Positions 46,832 to 61,500 of a stretch of 64,000 bases of DNA are shown in pieces. Made by a program: the position numbers and the translations under genes. Each line of letters starts with the position of its first letter. Position 1 is the first letter of the stretch. Location of the stretch: assembly GCF_020382885.2 (NCBI RefSeq), contig NC_058513.1, positions 17,881,641-17,945,640 on the forward strand. The letters are read 5' to 3'. The notes beneath the pieces are model-generated. The model had not been told where the DNA came from. It saw only the letters and a list, made by a program, of their open reading frames with translations, and did not search any database. This DNA is from Scatophagus argus (lineage: Eukaryota > Chordata > Actinopteri > Scatophagidae).

Positions 46832-49800
46832 TCCTGCAGTTTGGTGGCTCAGTTTTGACCAAACGTGTTGTGCTGTGATTTGGCTTTGACTCAAACACGA
46901 ACAGAATTAACGGAAATTAGCTGCAACTGAACGAATCTGTTGCTGCTGATGTTTGATGTTTAACCAGCAAAGCTCTTTGCTAAAGAAAAGGGGAAAAGTA
47001 AAAAGGTTTGGATAAAAGACATGTTAGCATCAGAGTTTAACAAATACGGGTATGCTAACTGGGAACCAGATCCAAATGAGTAAGACAAACCTCATGTAAA
47101 TTTGGTGGAAACTTGACTTAAATTTTTATTTTTGAACCAAGTTGTTAACTATTAGTTGTATGCTTTTATTTTCCAGTTGGTAGTTTCTAATATTTCCTTG
47201 GTTAGATTGGCTATTGAATAGTTTGAAGGACTCTGAAAAGACCAGAGACGAAGATAGAAATAAGTCCAAGGCGTCAATCAAGTCTCATGTTCAATACATG
47301 GTGGAGGCTACTGACGGGTGTGGGCTCAAGTCCACATCCAACCAGCCCCGTCCTGGAAGGAGCTGCCTGAGGAGCTTAGGCTGGCAAAACCAACATCAGC
47401 AAAATGAATTCTCTGAAGTTGACCTTTTTACATAAGTTACTCAAACTGACTCAGATATCTGCTTCACAGCTGAAGCAATCGGCCGATTCATTTTGAAGGA
47501 AAAAATGCCAAAATTCTCTGCTTTCAGATTTTTAAATGCTGCTTTTTCTCAGATTCGTATTAGCGTAAACTAATTTTGAGCTTGAACAAACAAAGCAATT
47601 TGAAGATGTCATCTTGGATTTTAGTAAGCTGTGACAGCTGCCACTTTCTGTTGCCAAACTGATCAGCTGAGGAAACAGTCAACTGATTAATCGGTCGGGA
47701 AAATCAGTTGGGTCTTGTGGTGTCTTACTTTTGACTGAAGACTCACATGTTGGTTTGTGAAACATAAAGCTTAAAATGATTCTTCTCATGAAATATTCTT
47801 TAATCAAACCTTTCCTGTTACGTGACGACATTAATTGAGATACACGATAAGAAAAAGACGAGATGTTCAGACGTTGTTACGACTGCAGCATCAGCTTGTT
47901 AAAGAGAAGAAGAAGAAGACTACAGTGGGCTTTAAACTGCATTCTTGTATGCAGTTAAATGGCACCACAGTGACGGAGGAGTTTGGTTAACTGCAGCAGT
48001 GGAGTGTGTGTGTGTGTGTGTGTGTGTTGGATCAGACTGTAGCTGCAGGTCTTGTGTACATACTGAAACATGCAGTATCTGGAGCACCTGATTAGCTTCA
48101 TGATGGCACAGGAAGAAATCCTCATGTTTTAAATTCCATACGTGAAAGTGCAGCTTTGGTTACGTAACGGCTGTCCTGTTTTAACCACACCCTGCTCCCT
48201 CTCAACACGTCCTCCTCCTAACATCGCAGGAGGATGAAAACCACTGGACGCCACAGCCTTACTGTCTGTAGCTGCCGAGCGGGAGGCCGCGTGCAGGTCG
48301 GCCTTGCAAAACGTTTCCCCTGCAGCACTTACATGGAGGGCAGAATGGAAACGGGCTCCACCTTCAGACCCTCCGCTGCAGGGCCGAGCCCCCATTAGGA
48401 AGGTAGAGTCGGTCTGTGGCTGCCAGAGGCTCGGCGAGAACACACAGGAAGGGTGGGGGGGTGCGATGAGGAAAGTAGGTCAGAGATACAGAAGCAATCA
48501 AGCATGAGAGCAGCATCCTCGTCTCTCAGCCGAGCCACGAGCTGCGCTGGTGAGCAGGCAGGACGAATGGACGGCATCAGACGAGCACCTTTGTTCCTCC
48601 ATTTGATCTGTTTCAGCACAAAAGTGTCACACTGCAAGTCAGTTAGTCCAGTCTTCAAAAGGAAAGGCAGTTTTCAGTCATTTGTCAAGCTGAAATGCTA
48701 AATATTCTCTGCTTCCAGCTTCTGAAATGAGAGGATTCGCTGCTTTTTCTGCTGTATTGTGTTAACTGTGTTTTCTAGACTGCCGGTCAGAGGAAACTTG
48801 CCTTGTGAAGAGCATCCTGCTCTGTTTTCTGACATTTAACATCCAAACCCCTCTGAAGAGGACAAGATATTTTTAAGGTTTCAGCTGTTCTCTCTGCCCT
48901 GCATTAGAACTGAAACCAGCAGTGGATTCACTGATGAATCGAGGCTGCGACTAATGAGCATAGCTAACGCTTTTAGAAAACCCAAAAATCAGACATCATG
49001 CTGAGCTCTGACCATCTGTGAAAGGCATCCGCATGCATGAAATCCACGTGTTGTAAGGAGGGTCCGTAATATTGCACTCGCGACACGTAAAAGAAACTAA
49101 AGTAGCACAAGCCAGGACGTCCTGATTTCTATTCCCTGATATGGGCCAGGTGAGCACATATCCCTCTGATAGTATCTTCTCGTCAGACTGCAACACCTGG
49201 TAAACAGCCACACCTTTCAAACACCTTCTGTTTGGAGAGCAGGTTCCCCCTTAAGGATCTGTTGACTCGAGCCCAAAGCGAGATAACTGGTTATTGTTCA
49301 GACAGATCTCCTGCAGACACTGTTATACTACACCTTCCTTCCTGGCTACACTGATATCGATGTGTAAAATCAGTGGAGTTACGCCTGTTTGCGGCATCTC
49401 ACTTTGAATTTGGGTAAAACCACCATGTGGGGCTGCACGCCTGGCTGCATGCTCGCTGCTCCTGGAGCTGTGTCAACACCGCCGTCGACCGAGCTCCTTG
49501 CCGAGCCGCCTTTTACTCGGGAGGCCGGGGCCTGTGCCAACAGCACATTTTCACACGGCCCTGAGAGGAACAAGCTGCATCAGCAGACCTTTCAGCCTTT
49601 TTTCCCCTCATGAAGCGGCGACAAAGACCGCTGTCACGTTCTCTGTCGACCGCAGGTGAAATTTGTGTCCCGAAGCGAATCATCAGGATGAGGGACAAAC
49701 GAGAGTGTTGGTGAAAATATAAGCTCTATTTTACACCTGTGTCGTGTAACCACAGAGCAGACATACTACAGTCAATTATCAGCCAAAGGATCCAGTTCTT

Positions 49801-51279
49801 ATCAGCCTTGAGTTTGTTTGCTCTCCAACCGTCTGAGCTCCCGGATGCGGAGTGAACGGACTGTCGTTGTTGGCCGGCGTGCAGCTCTTCTTGTTGTTTG
49901 GATTCTGTCATGTGTGATGCTACAATGGCAGTTTTGTCCCGGAGCACTGAGACCACACTATTCATCTGATTTTCTATGGGACACACAAACATCACTCCTC
50001 CCGTCACAATGCAGTTTTAGCAGTTTGTCTTAAAGGACGAGGCTGGTGTTTCTTCTGTATGTTCTTACTATAAAACCAACGATGTGTCAGCCTGTCTGTC
50101 AGCACCCCCCTCTGCCTGTCTGTGGCTCTCAGCCTGTCGGTCGCTGCCTTCATCTCCGGTTATCTCAGTGAGGTCTCCTGTTCTGCTCATTGGTGGCTGT
50201 CTGCACCATTTGTGAAACCAACTGAGCCAATGGGGCCAGTGGATTAAGAATGGGAACGTTGTGTTCCTGTACCAACACCAGGAAAATCACCAAAGACAAG
50301 GCTACAAAAATGGCGGCAAGCGCAGAAGAGACCGATGAGGCCGTGCAGGTTGCTGTAAGTTACAGAAACAGGATTTTTCTTCAGTGACAAAAGCTAACAG
50401 CTACTAACTCCGTCTTTGTCGACCGAAGATGACGACGTTGGAACGGAGACGTGAGCGGCTGCTGATTGGTTAGTTAGCTGATGGGTTAAAATAACAACCC
50501 TACCAAACAGAAATAAGCTAACGTGAACAAAATGATAATTCAGTCTAATTACGAGCTGGATCTCTTTGAAGAAAAAAGTTAAATATATAGTTTAATTTAA
50601 AAAAGGCTCAGTGATATTCTAAAACAGCTGCTCACTGTAGTTTTAGGAGCAAACCGGAGGAAACAGTGCATTTGCTGGGGACTACTTTCAGTGGCGGAAT
50701 AATTTGACCGCAGCAGGATGGTGTGAGTGAGTCAAGAACAATGAAAAATTAAATGAAAATATAGGAAATAACTGAAATTATTCACATTAAAGGCATTTAA
50801 CTTTGTTTCTTTTTCTGTCCTTGAAATATTAATGCAAAAAATATCAGTTCTGTTGACAAAGGGATTAAAATATTTATACCACTTTACTTTGTGTCTGTAC
50901 CGAATTGGCTATACTTAAATTTATATACTCAGTAGGTTTATAGTTTTACATTGAATTTGTCAGCAGGTTGAATTAAATTATCACCAGACTTATTTCACAT
51001 TTCACAAACGTGAGGTTTTTTAGTGTAAAAACCCAACATGCTTTAAGTCGTCCTGTTTTCCTCCGGTTGCCACTTTCTCCCCCTCGTGCTGTTTGTGGAA
51101 CGCGGCTCAAACCTCCGAGGTCAGGAGATGTGAAGGTACACAAAAGGGGAAGGTCGCATAGCTGAGCCGAGTGGGCACCGCGGAGAGGGTTTTAATGGGT
51201 GGCGTAACCACGGCAACGCTTTAGGTGTCGACGCCTGTAAAGAGACAACTGCGTCAAGTGCCGTCACACGCTCGGATCC

Positions 51280-51776
51280 TTTGGTCAAGTACCAGTTCAA
51301 CAAAATCCTGCATAAGTAAAAACACAAAAGTATTAGCATTAAAATCCACTATCAGTACCAACGTAAAAGTATCATTTCAGTTGCAGCCGGTTAATGTGGG
51401 GACGTACTGCATGTGTATTTAGAGATGTGTTTTGTATTATTAATCCGAGGTAACTAAAGTTATCATTTAAATGTAGCAAAGTGCAATCTTTCCCTTGAAA
51501 TGCAGTGCAGTAAAAGTGAGGTATAAAGTAGCAAAAAATTGAAATAGTCAATATTAAGTACCTCAACATTATTAAGTACAGTATATATGTAAATGAGTTA
51601 CTTTTGAGCACTGACATTGACTTGTAATTTATGTGATGATCTTAAGTTTTAATCTGTCCAGTGGAGTAAAAAGCACAATACTTCACCCTGACATGCAGGA
51701 GCATAAAATAACATAAAACAGATATATACAAGTAAAGTACAAGTATGTGAAGTACAATTAATACTTTCCACCACTG
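51280..51776. repeat. Long copy of the TACTT/AGTA-rich dispersed repeat
   Basis: Phrases such as 'acaaaagtattagcattaaa', 'agtggagtaaaaagcacaat' and 'atactttccaccactgaac' mark the commonest non-autonomous repeat of percomorph genomes. Fragments lie at about 5995, 15880, 18560, 30695, 33630, 37180 and 41860. It does not code for protein. Confidence 0.6.
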
Positions 51777-52036
51777 AACCCAACATTCAGGGCATCAGTT
51801 ACTTCAGCTTCCTGCCTTTAATCAGCACTGATTCGTTTGCATCGCTGACTGAACATAATTTCTCGTAAACGCTCTGCAGGACCTCTGAGAAATTAAGCCG
51901 AGTCATGTTTATGTGCCAAAGTGGGCATGAGGGTGAAAATAAAGATCAGAAGCCGACAAATCTGCATCACCATATAAACACGGAAAGCGCAGTTTGGATG
52001 CTGACACTGATTACGCCGTAAGCCCTCGACTTGGCG

Positions 52037-52067
<31 letters not shown>

Positions 52068-52562
52068 TATGATTCAAACTACTGATGTAACCAGAGGCTT
52101 GGCTTTAATCTGATGTTTAATCCTCTTTTTATGAGATTTGACATCTCGCCGGGTGAAGGAGTCCGTCGGGACTGCGAGGCTGACTTCCTGTGCTGCAGTA
52201 ATGTTAGCACCTTAATGTCCCGTTCTGTGCTGAAACATGGCGGCACATGAAACACGAGGGCCGCACTTGTTCAGAGGTGGTTGTTTAGGAAGTGCAGCTT
52301 ATCAGGACGGCGTGCACATGGGCAGAAGGGACTATTTTTATCTGTCAGGCTGTAACATGAAGCACCGACCCCACGTCAGGATGTATTAATAACTGGTTTT
52401 CACAGACACAGTGTCTGTTTACGTTTGCTGGTGACAGTAAGGTGCGCCATCATTATTATTTAATCCTTAAAACCAGACTTCCTGCTCAGCTTAGTGACTT
52501 TGAGACCAGTTCACGTGACACATCCTGATCTTCATTTGTTGCAGCCTGACCTGCGACTGGCA

Positions 52563-55500
52563 ATGGACTACATGAACAACGCCTCCAACAGCTACAGCTC
52601 TGGAGACACCATGAGCTCCTCCTTAGCCAACATGACCATCAACGACCAGCACCACCAGGAGAACGGAGTCCAGATGGGACACAGAGGCCCCGGAGACGCC
52701 AAAATGAAAGGTCAGACATGAGAAACACAGACGAATGCTTCCTCGGTGAATGACTGGGGATGAATGGTGAAATTAAAACAGCTCTGAGTGAAGATCAAAT
52801 ATCATCCTGTCTGATAATGGTGAGCCTGAAGGTTTATCAGACGAATAAGCTGACAGGACTTTTCTTTGATTGGCCGACGCTGCAGGAGCCTCCTGCACCT
52901 CCTGCGGTCGTCCCATTCGTCACTGTCTCTCTGAACAAGGTGACATAATCCTGACGACGTCATTCGTTGTCTTGTCATGATCACGTCAGGGGTCAGACAA
53001 TGCAGAGACAGACAACTAAAACGCCTGCATATGAGATGTTCTGGATGAATATTATGTATAAAGAATGATAATTTTATATCTTTTCCAAAATGATTGTTAA
53101 ACATCAGTGTGTGTTTTTTGGCAGGACTGGTTGAATCAGTTCATAGAATGTGTTTCCATTTATTGATAAATACTGTTTGTTCACAAACACGTCCTCATCT
53201 GTGTATAGCTGAATTATAAGTGTGCTATAACCTTTTGGTTCATGCATATTACCTGTTTATAAGTATAATAATGTACATAAGCTTTAATCTCAGAATATAT
53301 CCTTAAATTATCTCAGAGAGCAGGATTTATATTTGCACGTACAGTTTCCTAAAAGTCACTGCAGTGTGTGTAGGTTGGGGTTGGGAGAGGCTGTGCTTTG
53401 TTTTAATCCCGCTTTACATAATGGATACAAGACATGCTTGACTGGCCCTGAGTGCCTGGCTGCAGCTGCACTGTGCTCTGTAATCCAGGCATCTGGGTCA
53501 GACCCCTTCAGACCGAGCCCAGTCCCCATCCTGTGTCACTGCCCGCTACCAATTCAGCTCGGGAACAATCGGGCTTTGATGCTGCACAGAAAACCTCAAC
53601 TTTTTGGTTGAAAATGGTTGAATTATGGGAAAAAAATCACATGAAAAGGGAAGATGTTGTTGTCTCGTTTGTCAGCTGCAGAGGGTGTAAAACAAATATT
53701 AACAGGCCCGACAGACTGTTCAGCTTGCAGCTAATAATCAGTTTCAGTTTCTTCCTTCTCATCCCAATGCACCATATGGCCAATTAGTACGTAGCTTAGC
53801 TTTCCCCAGTTTACAGCCCTCGCTAGTGCAGTCGTTCTCCCCGTTTCCATTTCCCATCATCTCACACACAAACAGGAAGCAGCACACGCGCCCAACCGCA
53901 GAGATAAACAACAACGCTGAAACACAAAGTGAGTATCTCGTTGCTCTGCCTGAGTAGAAGACGTAGCTGTGGGTAACTGTAGTATTTGTAGTGAAAAGTT
54001 GGTGTGAAGGAGCCTCAGGTCTTCAAGAAAGACCAAGTCCAGTTGTCCTCACTCAGCTCCACTTGGATGTTGTGCTTTCTTGTTTAAAATGTTTTCTTTA
54101 GATACTATGTGAATTTCTTATGAGTATATATTATCTAAAAACACAGCAAATCTTTCCCAAAGTGTTGTCACATTATTTAAAATGAGGGTTTGGATAATAA
54201 TGTTTAAATCTGTCCTGTCCGTCATCAGAGGTGAGTGTGCGTGTTTTAACCATTTTCACTCGACTCCACAGCTGACCCGGTCGTTAGTTTCACAGCGATG
54301 TTGGCGTGAACGTCGAGCTTGACCTCCAGTTTGCCTTTGATTCACAGAGAAAGAGGCAGAAGTGGGTGAAAACGGGCTGAAATCTGAGTCTGAGCTCCCT
54401 CAGCCAGAGAGCAGCCGCCATGACGTCGAGGTGCCGCCTGGTACGCCCGCCTGCACCCGTCATGTGACCGCATTAACCCAACCTAACCTTCATTTAGCTT
54501 GTTTCAGTTTGCGTGCTGGTTTTCAGTTACTGTCTCCTAATTTTTCAGATAACGTTCCTTTGTTTCAGAGGTACAAGGACACGTTCGTCTTGCTTTGTTG
54601 ATTTTTTTTCTGCCTCACAGTTTTCATTATTTTCAGCCTGACAACTCTAAACCCGCCTCGGCTGAGAAATGTCCTCCCTGATTGCTTAAAACCTGCTCGT
54701 TTGCTTGATATTTATAGCCTGCTGTTGATGTAGCTGTGTTGTCAGCACAAACAAAGTGCAATAAGACCCTGTTATCCACCCAGAATCACCCCTTGAATGG
54801 TGGTAGCATGAACTAACATGGGAAATAAGGGCTCTCTGTGCCTGCACAAATAACCACAGAAGCTCCCCTCCAGTGTGGGCCATAAGCACTGAGGGCGATA
54901 GAGAGTGCAGTGTGATGGAGTGGAGGGTCATCAGGTTGATGTGTTAAACAGCTCCTGCAAACACAAGGTCAGGAGGTGTCGATTTAGCCACGTAAACCTG
55001 AGGCAGGTCAGTCAGACCAGGGTCAGATTTAGTGTTGAACAGCTTCTGTTATCGGACTGATTTGTCTTCCGTTCATCCCACAGCCGAGACGTCTGCAGAG
55101 AAAGCCGAGCTCTCACAGATAGGGGGCACCTCGTGTGAAGACGAGGGGCAGCTTGGTAGGCCACCGGACGTCGAGCTTCGTTTGCAGCTGCTTCTGCATT
55201 CAGTTGTTTTCCTAACAGATCAGTTTGTCATGTTGGGAAATGCACTTATTTGCTTTCTCGCCGAGAATTGGATGAGAGGATCAATACCAGTCACCTGTTG
55301 TGAATGTAAAGCTTCAGTCAGCAGCTGGTTAGCTTAGCATAGCATAAAAACAGCAACGGGGAACAGCTAGCCTCTGTCCAGTGTTGGGTAGTAACACACT
55401 GTTTTCTTCCGTTTTAACCAGGGCTGCAACAACTATCTTTTTAGCTAATCAATAATTAATTGGCCAAAAGAACATCAGAAAATCCCAAAAAGTCCATCAT

Positions 55501-58500
55501 AATATCCAGTAACACAAAGTGATCTAATCAAACAACTTGTCTAAAACCCAACTCGCTATCTAATGTTAATGAGAGTATTGGCCTGGCTAGCTGTATCCTC
55601 CTGCTGGCCGGGCTTTGTGCTAAGCTAAGCTAACCGGCTGCTGGTTGTACAGATATGAGAGTGGTATCAGTTGTCTCATTTTCATCTGCAAGAAAACAAA
55701 TAAGTGTATGCCCCAAAATGTTGATTTATTTTAAGTTTTACAACCAAAGCGGCCTGCTGCTGTCGTGTTTGTCCTGACTGTAAAATGAAGCTTACTCTTT
55801 TTCTTTCAGCAGTGATACTGGAAACAGTTTTGTTTTTTGTTTTTGCTTTTTTTGGGTGGGTTGTTGTTCTGTGGCTTTGTTCTTTTTTTCTTTACGCTTG
55901 CTCTGATGGTTAATACTTCTTTCAGAACTGAACATGAGCAGATTCAAACATATCCTTTTTTTTTTAAAACAAAAAGATGGTTACATCCTGGCTATTTCAG
56001 AGTGACGGGTAAGGCCAAACCACAGGCAGATTTAAGACTCCTGTGATCTGTTAAACAGATGCACCGCTCCCAGTCATGGGGAATGCCAGAATAATGTTAA
56101 AAACAGCTGAAGTAAAGCACACAGCACACCAGCTTAGGTGTGGTACTGCTGCACCATCTCAGACTTACATAACAGCTGAAACCCGATCGCTGCGTGTGTT
56201 TACATATTCATCCTATGGTTCTGAGTGATATATTGAACAGTTATTTGCTAAGTGAAGACGTGCTGTATGTGGGCTTCATATTGATTTCTTTTGCAGCGAC
56301 TTGTTGTTGTATTAATCAGCCCTGAATGACAGAAAGCCATTACCTATCATGCTCTAATGTCTTTTCCATCTGTCTCCTCATGTTCAACCAGCAGCAGGAG
56401 GAGCAGCTTCAACAGGTAGGCTGTTTCATGTTTTATTGATCGCACTTACACTGAATTTATTTAGTGCAAGAGATAGATATGAATATAGTTAAAACTCCAG
56501 GTGGACTGAATGTAACCCAGGGGGGAAGAAGCTGTTTCCACAGCACGGGCCAAATACTGACAGATTTGTCAAATGTTACTGCTGTTGTGTTACACAATGT
56601 GAAGTGTGCAACCCAAACAAATAACAGCATTTATGAACCAAAAGTGAAAACAACAAAGCAAAAATGTTTTAAAATATCGTTAAATTTCCCTGGTAATAAT
56701 TCTGTCTATAAATGGTTAATGACTGAATTTTAACGGCAGAATCTTAAAAAAATGTTTTTAAACCTGCGGGCAGTGTAACAAGTAAATACAGCACTGATAT
56801 CTTATGACAGACTTGTTAGCAAACAGTTACAGACTGACATTATCATTCATGTGGAGTCGGGTTTGTGTCTACTCGATCAATGAAAATCTAATATTTTCTC
56901 TCTTTTAGCTCTGTTGTTGGTCTCCTCCACTCCTGAAGTAAATATCTGAGCCTTTAGCTCCCAAATGCTGGTCTCTGACTGAGTCTTCCTGAGTGCGAGT
57001 CTGTTAGCCGCGGAGCAGCTCGTGTGCTGTGGCTTTTTACAGCAGCGAGACTGAACCCAAAACAGAAACAGAGCTGAAAGACGATAAAGAGCTTCCACAG
57101 TCGTGTTGTTAATATACTGTACAAATATAGGTTAAGATTTGCTTTAATTGACTCATTTACTTAAATATATGTTTCATTTCACAATCAGCAGCAGCAGTCT
57201 GAACACTGATTGGTCAATTGATGCATGTCGGTGGGAGTCTGACCAATCAGAGCTCAGACTGCCGCAGCCCGATGGATAGGACTTAAGTTTCCTTCTTTTT
57301 TCTTAATGAATTTTATGATTCCACTTCAAAGGCAGAATTATGATTAACTTTTAATAATTAACTGGCAATTTAATGATTTTTTTTTATTACACACATCATT
57401 TAAATGCCAAATAACTTTATTAATACAAATAAATTTTCAAACACATCAGTTTATTAAATTATTGCAGCATCACACTTCAGACTGTTTAGGGAGACTTTTT
57501 ATAGCACTTAAATATTCTTGTTTTATTGCTTGGTGGTTCAGATGTTTGTTGGGAGGAATTCATTGTTTTGCAGTCAGAAGTTTAGGAAGACTTTGTATCT
57601 TATTTTAATCACTTTGTTTTACAGTGACAGTTCATATTTCAGTGGTCTGTTGTTCATTATGTTCACTGGAATGCATCATCTGTTGTTTGTCACCCCAGTG
57701 TGATGCATTACTGTCCATTTCCATCTCAGTTTATTTTCATGTGAACTTTTTTCCACCACCGATCACGTCTCTTGCATCTTCACCTTTCATAGCTCTCTCA
57801 GCTTTTTTGGGGGTGTTTTTCTGGTTAATGAAATAATCTTTTATTTTCCCTATGGACATCAATTGCCCAGTACTGTTCACTTCTTTAGTTTTAGTTTTGG
57901 TTTTGTTGTTTTTAATGGGGAGATGGAAAACGAGTGCTGTGAATGTCATCATTAATCTGCTTTCCAAACAAATTAGAAAAGCCTGGCTCTGGAGTCTGCA
58001 GTGAGTTTGTGTTTGCGGGATCAAAGCCTGCTGCAGATGGAGCTGCTGGGGAGGGCGTTGACTTCATGGGCGCTTCCTGCTCCCCCGACCCAGGAAATGA
58101 GCCGGTGGGAGAGTGTGGGAAGAGGCTAAGTGACTCTTTATGGGCCTCTGAGGACCTCAGCTGCAGGTCAGAGATAAAACGGGACGTGCCGGCCAGCAGG
58201 GGGAGCCCTGAGTGGACTGGAGCCGATTCTCAGAGGGCCATCAGCCTAGACGCCTCCGAGTGCCTGACCGAAATGAGCAACCAGACTTTAGTTCGCAGCA
58301 TGGCTTTGGAAGACCTGACGTCCATCGGAGATAGAAGCTTGTGGGTTAGTCAAGGAGAGCAGCTCGGCTCTGAACCAACAAAAGATGGCGCAGCTTTGGA
58401 CTCTGGAAGCAGAAATATCAGCCCAGGAACACAGCAGCCCCCTCATACCCAACATCTGTCACAATCTATCTTTGACTCTCGCTCAGAAGATCTTCGTCCA

Positions 58501-61500
58501 GCACTTAGCAGTAGGAACATTTCTGACAAGGACAGCCTTTTCAACAAAATGCCATCTGGCACGACAACTGAAAACAGCAGCAGTGACTCATCGTTACATT
58601 CGGCCTCCCATTCAAAGCCTGACATTTCTGATGACTCAGACATGAGGAGCAATGTGGCTCAGACCACCGGTACCGCTGAGCTCCAGAAAACAGCCCCCCA
58701 AACCTCTACAGCCAGAAAGTCTTTGGTGCCGGTCCCTATTTTCAAAGGTCTGTTTGCTGTCATATTCACCAGTTCAGAGTCCTCCTCAGTTAACTCCTTC
58801 CACTTCTTTCATTTACAACGCAGCTTCTACTCTGTGTTATGCTGCACTCTCCCTCCGAATTCTCTCTCTGGACGTTACAACCTGAGGAGAAGCTTGTTGT
58901 CCTCCCTCCCCACTTTTTCGCTTTTCGTTTCGTCTCTCTCCATGTCTGCTCACTTCGCTGGTTATGCAGCCCGAAAAGCTACGAGCACTTTGTGTCGCCG
59001 CGCATGCCGCATACATCACCGAGATCTGATTTTGTTTCTCTGCCGTGGGAATGTGTTCAAGCCACACACTTGGAAGCTTAAGTCTTATTTCACTTGGGCG
59101 GATATAAAGGTGGTGTTACAGATATTAAACTTTAAAGAACTGGGTCAAAAAGCTCAAAGCCTGCTTTTCTCTTTTCTGTCTGTAGCTCAAGCAAAGATGG
59201 ATAACGGCTCTGCAGATAAGGTATGTGAGCGAGAACACTGTTAAAGATGTGTCACCCATTTCTTTTATTAAAGGGTAATTCTGCTTTATTACAACTTGGG
59301 AGATATTTTTTATAGCTGTGTGCATCTTCTCTGTCAGTTAGTATACCAGCGTATTGCTGAGACCCGAAACATGACAACATGAAACATGTCAGATGATCAG
59401 ACAAGTTGGAATTAAACCTCCAGCTTAGACCTTTGGAAGAGAAAATGAAGGCAAAAGGTAAATTATTCACAAACTGACATCCTGATTCAACTTTGACCCA
59501 CTAAACAGCGCTGGTTTTGAGCTAAAGCGGTTTAGGTGACTACTGACTTGCTGACAAACTCTGTTTAGGTGTTTCTGGTCTCAGAAAACAGTATTTAGTT
59601 GTTGTTCTGTGTTTCGCTGAGATCTCAGCAATTACTTCATGGAGTTTCTACAACTAACAGAAATGATGAGACATCATGACAATAAGGACCCAAGTTGAAT
59701 GGAGTGGAATAATCCTTTAAGACTGTTGTAATCATTCTTTTCCATCACATTTCATTTCATTCAGTTCTCAAATCATTCCTCTGTTTTATGGTCACTGGAG
59801 CTTTTGTTCATTTTCTCCTCTCCATGAAAAAGACTCACACTGCCACCAAACCAACCTCTTCCCATAAAAGACCATCCATAGACACCAAGGGCATCAAAAC
59901 GCTCGCGTCCTCGCGAAACGGCCACAGCTCCATCCCCATTAAAGTCAGCAGCGCAGGGCCCAGGCAGCCCGGAGTACAGGTACAGGTCTGAGTACAGCGT
60001 AGAGTTTAGACCTGAGCTCAGTTCAGGATGGATGGATGGATGGATGGATGTTTCCTGGAACAGCTGGGAAGGATTTTCAGTCAGTCTGAATGCATCCCAA
60101 CCTTCACTGATGTGCTGTCGTTGGTCATTAACATGAACACTAACCAAAGCCTCGTCCATTCATCACTGATTACAGCCTGACGATCAACATGAGTTTTGTT
60201 TCATTTTCTCATCACTGACCTGCCTTGGGCTTAAATGCAAGTAGAACAGAAGCGACTGCAGCTTTGTGAAGTAGAAGCAGCATCTCTGCTGGAAATGAAA
60301 TCATGTCTTGGTTGTGTTGTTGATTTTCAGAGTGCAAAGTCTCAAACCCCTGGAGCCAAAGCTTCTGCCAGAACTTCAGCTCAACCAGGTACGAGCAGGA
60401 CTTCACCTGTCCACCTTCCCTCCAGTTTGAACCTTTTTAATTTTTATTTATGTCACTTTATAAGGAGTTCCATTTAAGGATTACTTATGATGTGTCATAT
60501 TTTTTGTGATACAGCTAGTGCCAAGAAACCTCCCACTCCAAAAAATGAAAAAGGTAAAAATAAAAAAAGCAGAAGCACAGATCATTAGAGATCACTTTTA
60601 GCCTCGCATTGCCACAGTCTGATCCGCCCTGGATCAAACTTGGTCAGCTTTTAGCTCGCAGCGCTCCTAGTTTGTTTTGATTATTATGATTTATTGGCAT
60701 TTCATCACTGTTTTCTTTTCATCCATGACCGTCAACGTGTTTCAACCCTCTCATTCGCTGCTTCTCCAACTGTTTAAGATGCCCAGAGTGGACAGAGCAG
60801 CCCCGGTACTCCAAAATCTCCCTCTAGCCAAGCACTTAGCGCAAAGGCAGCGGCTGAAGCCAACAAACTGAAGAAGGTGGCGGTGGTGCGTTCTACGCCC
60901 AAGTCCCCGGGCTCGCTGAAGACCCGCTCGCCGGCTCCTCTGGCTGCAGCGGCGCCCATGCCGGACCTGAAGAACATCAAGTCCAAGATCGGTTCCACAG
61001 ACAACATTAAACATCAGCCCGGAGGTGGAAAGGTGTGTTACACTGAGATCTCCTCCTCTCTAGTGTGCAGATGTGAGGTCCTGTCATCCATTTAATATTT
61101 TTTATTTTAGACTTTGGAGGCAGAAATGCTCGTGTTGGTGGGTTTGAACTCAGAAAGGCAGCTCCAGAGGACTCATTAAGCAGCATACAGTTTCTGATCA
61201 TGCTCCATAACAGACACGTGGCATTGACACATGCCTATTTAACAAAAGGTAGAAGTTAAAGGTTCTCTTTCAGGTCTGTTTAGTTTCTCCTAAAAAAGTT
61301 TGCAAAGCTGATATTTTGAATATCTTAAGTCTTACATTGTTTACAACTAAGTTTGTTAGCCGGCAGGCTTCTGCTGCACAGCCTGTGGAAGCAAACACAC
61401 CACGGAAGGCAAAAAATATTCTGCTCGTCCGTCTGTCGGGACGTCCTCCATGATGCACCCAACATCCATTTTCATTCTGTGTCTGCTGGCTCGGGCTCAT

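Larger units (their letters stand above)
44604..52544 (+). other. Long gene-free stretch, probably tau intron 1
   Basis: An 8-kb stretch with no recognised exon. It carries the 17-nt minisatellite (46541-46831), degenerate dispersed repeats (about 47455-47710 and 48650-48980), GT tracts at 48003-48027 and 52039-52062, and a long TACTT-type repeat at 51280-51776. Confidence 0.5.

Noticed and set aside
57943..59244. 433-codon open frame as a single-exon gene
   Set aside because: It is the large tau exon plus a stop-free intron and the next small exon; splice sites and phases fit tau on both sides.
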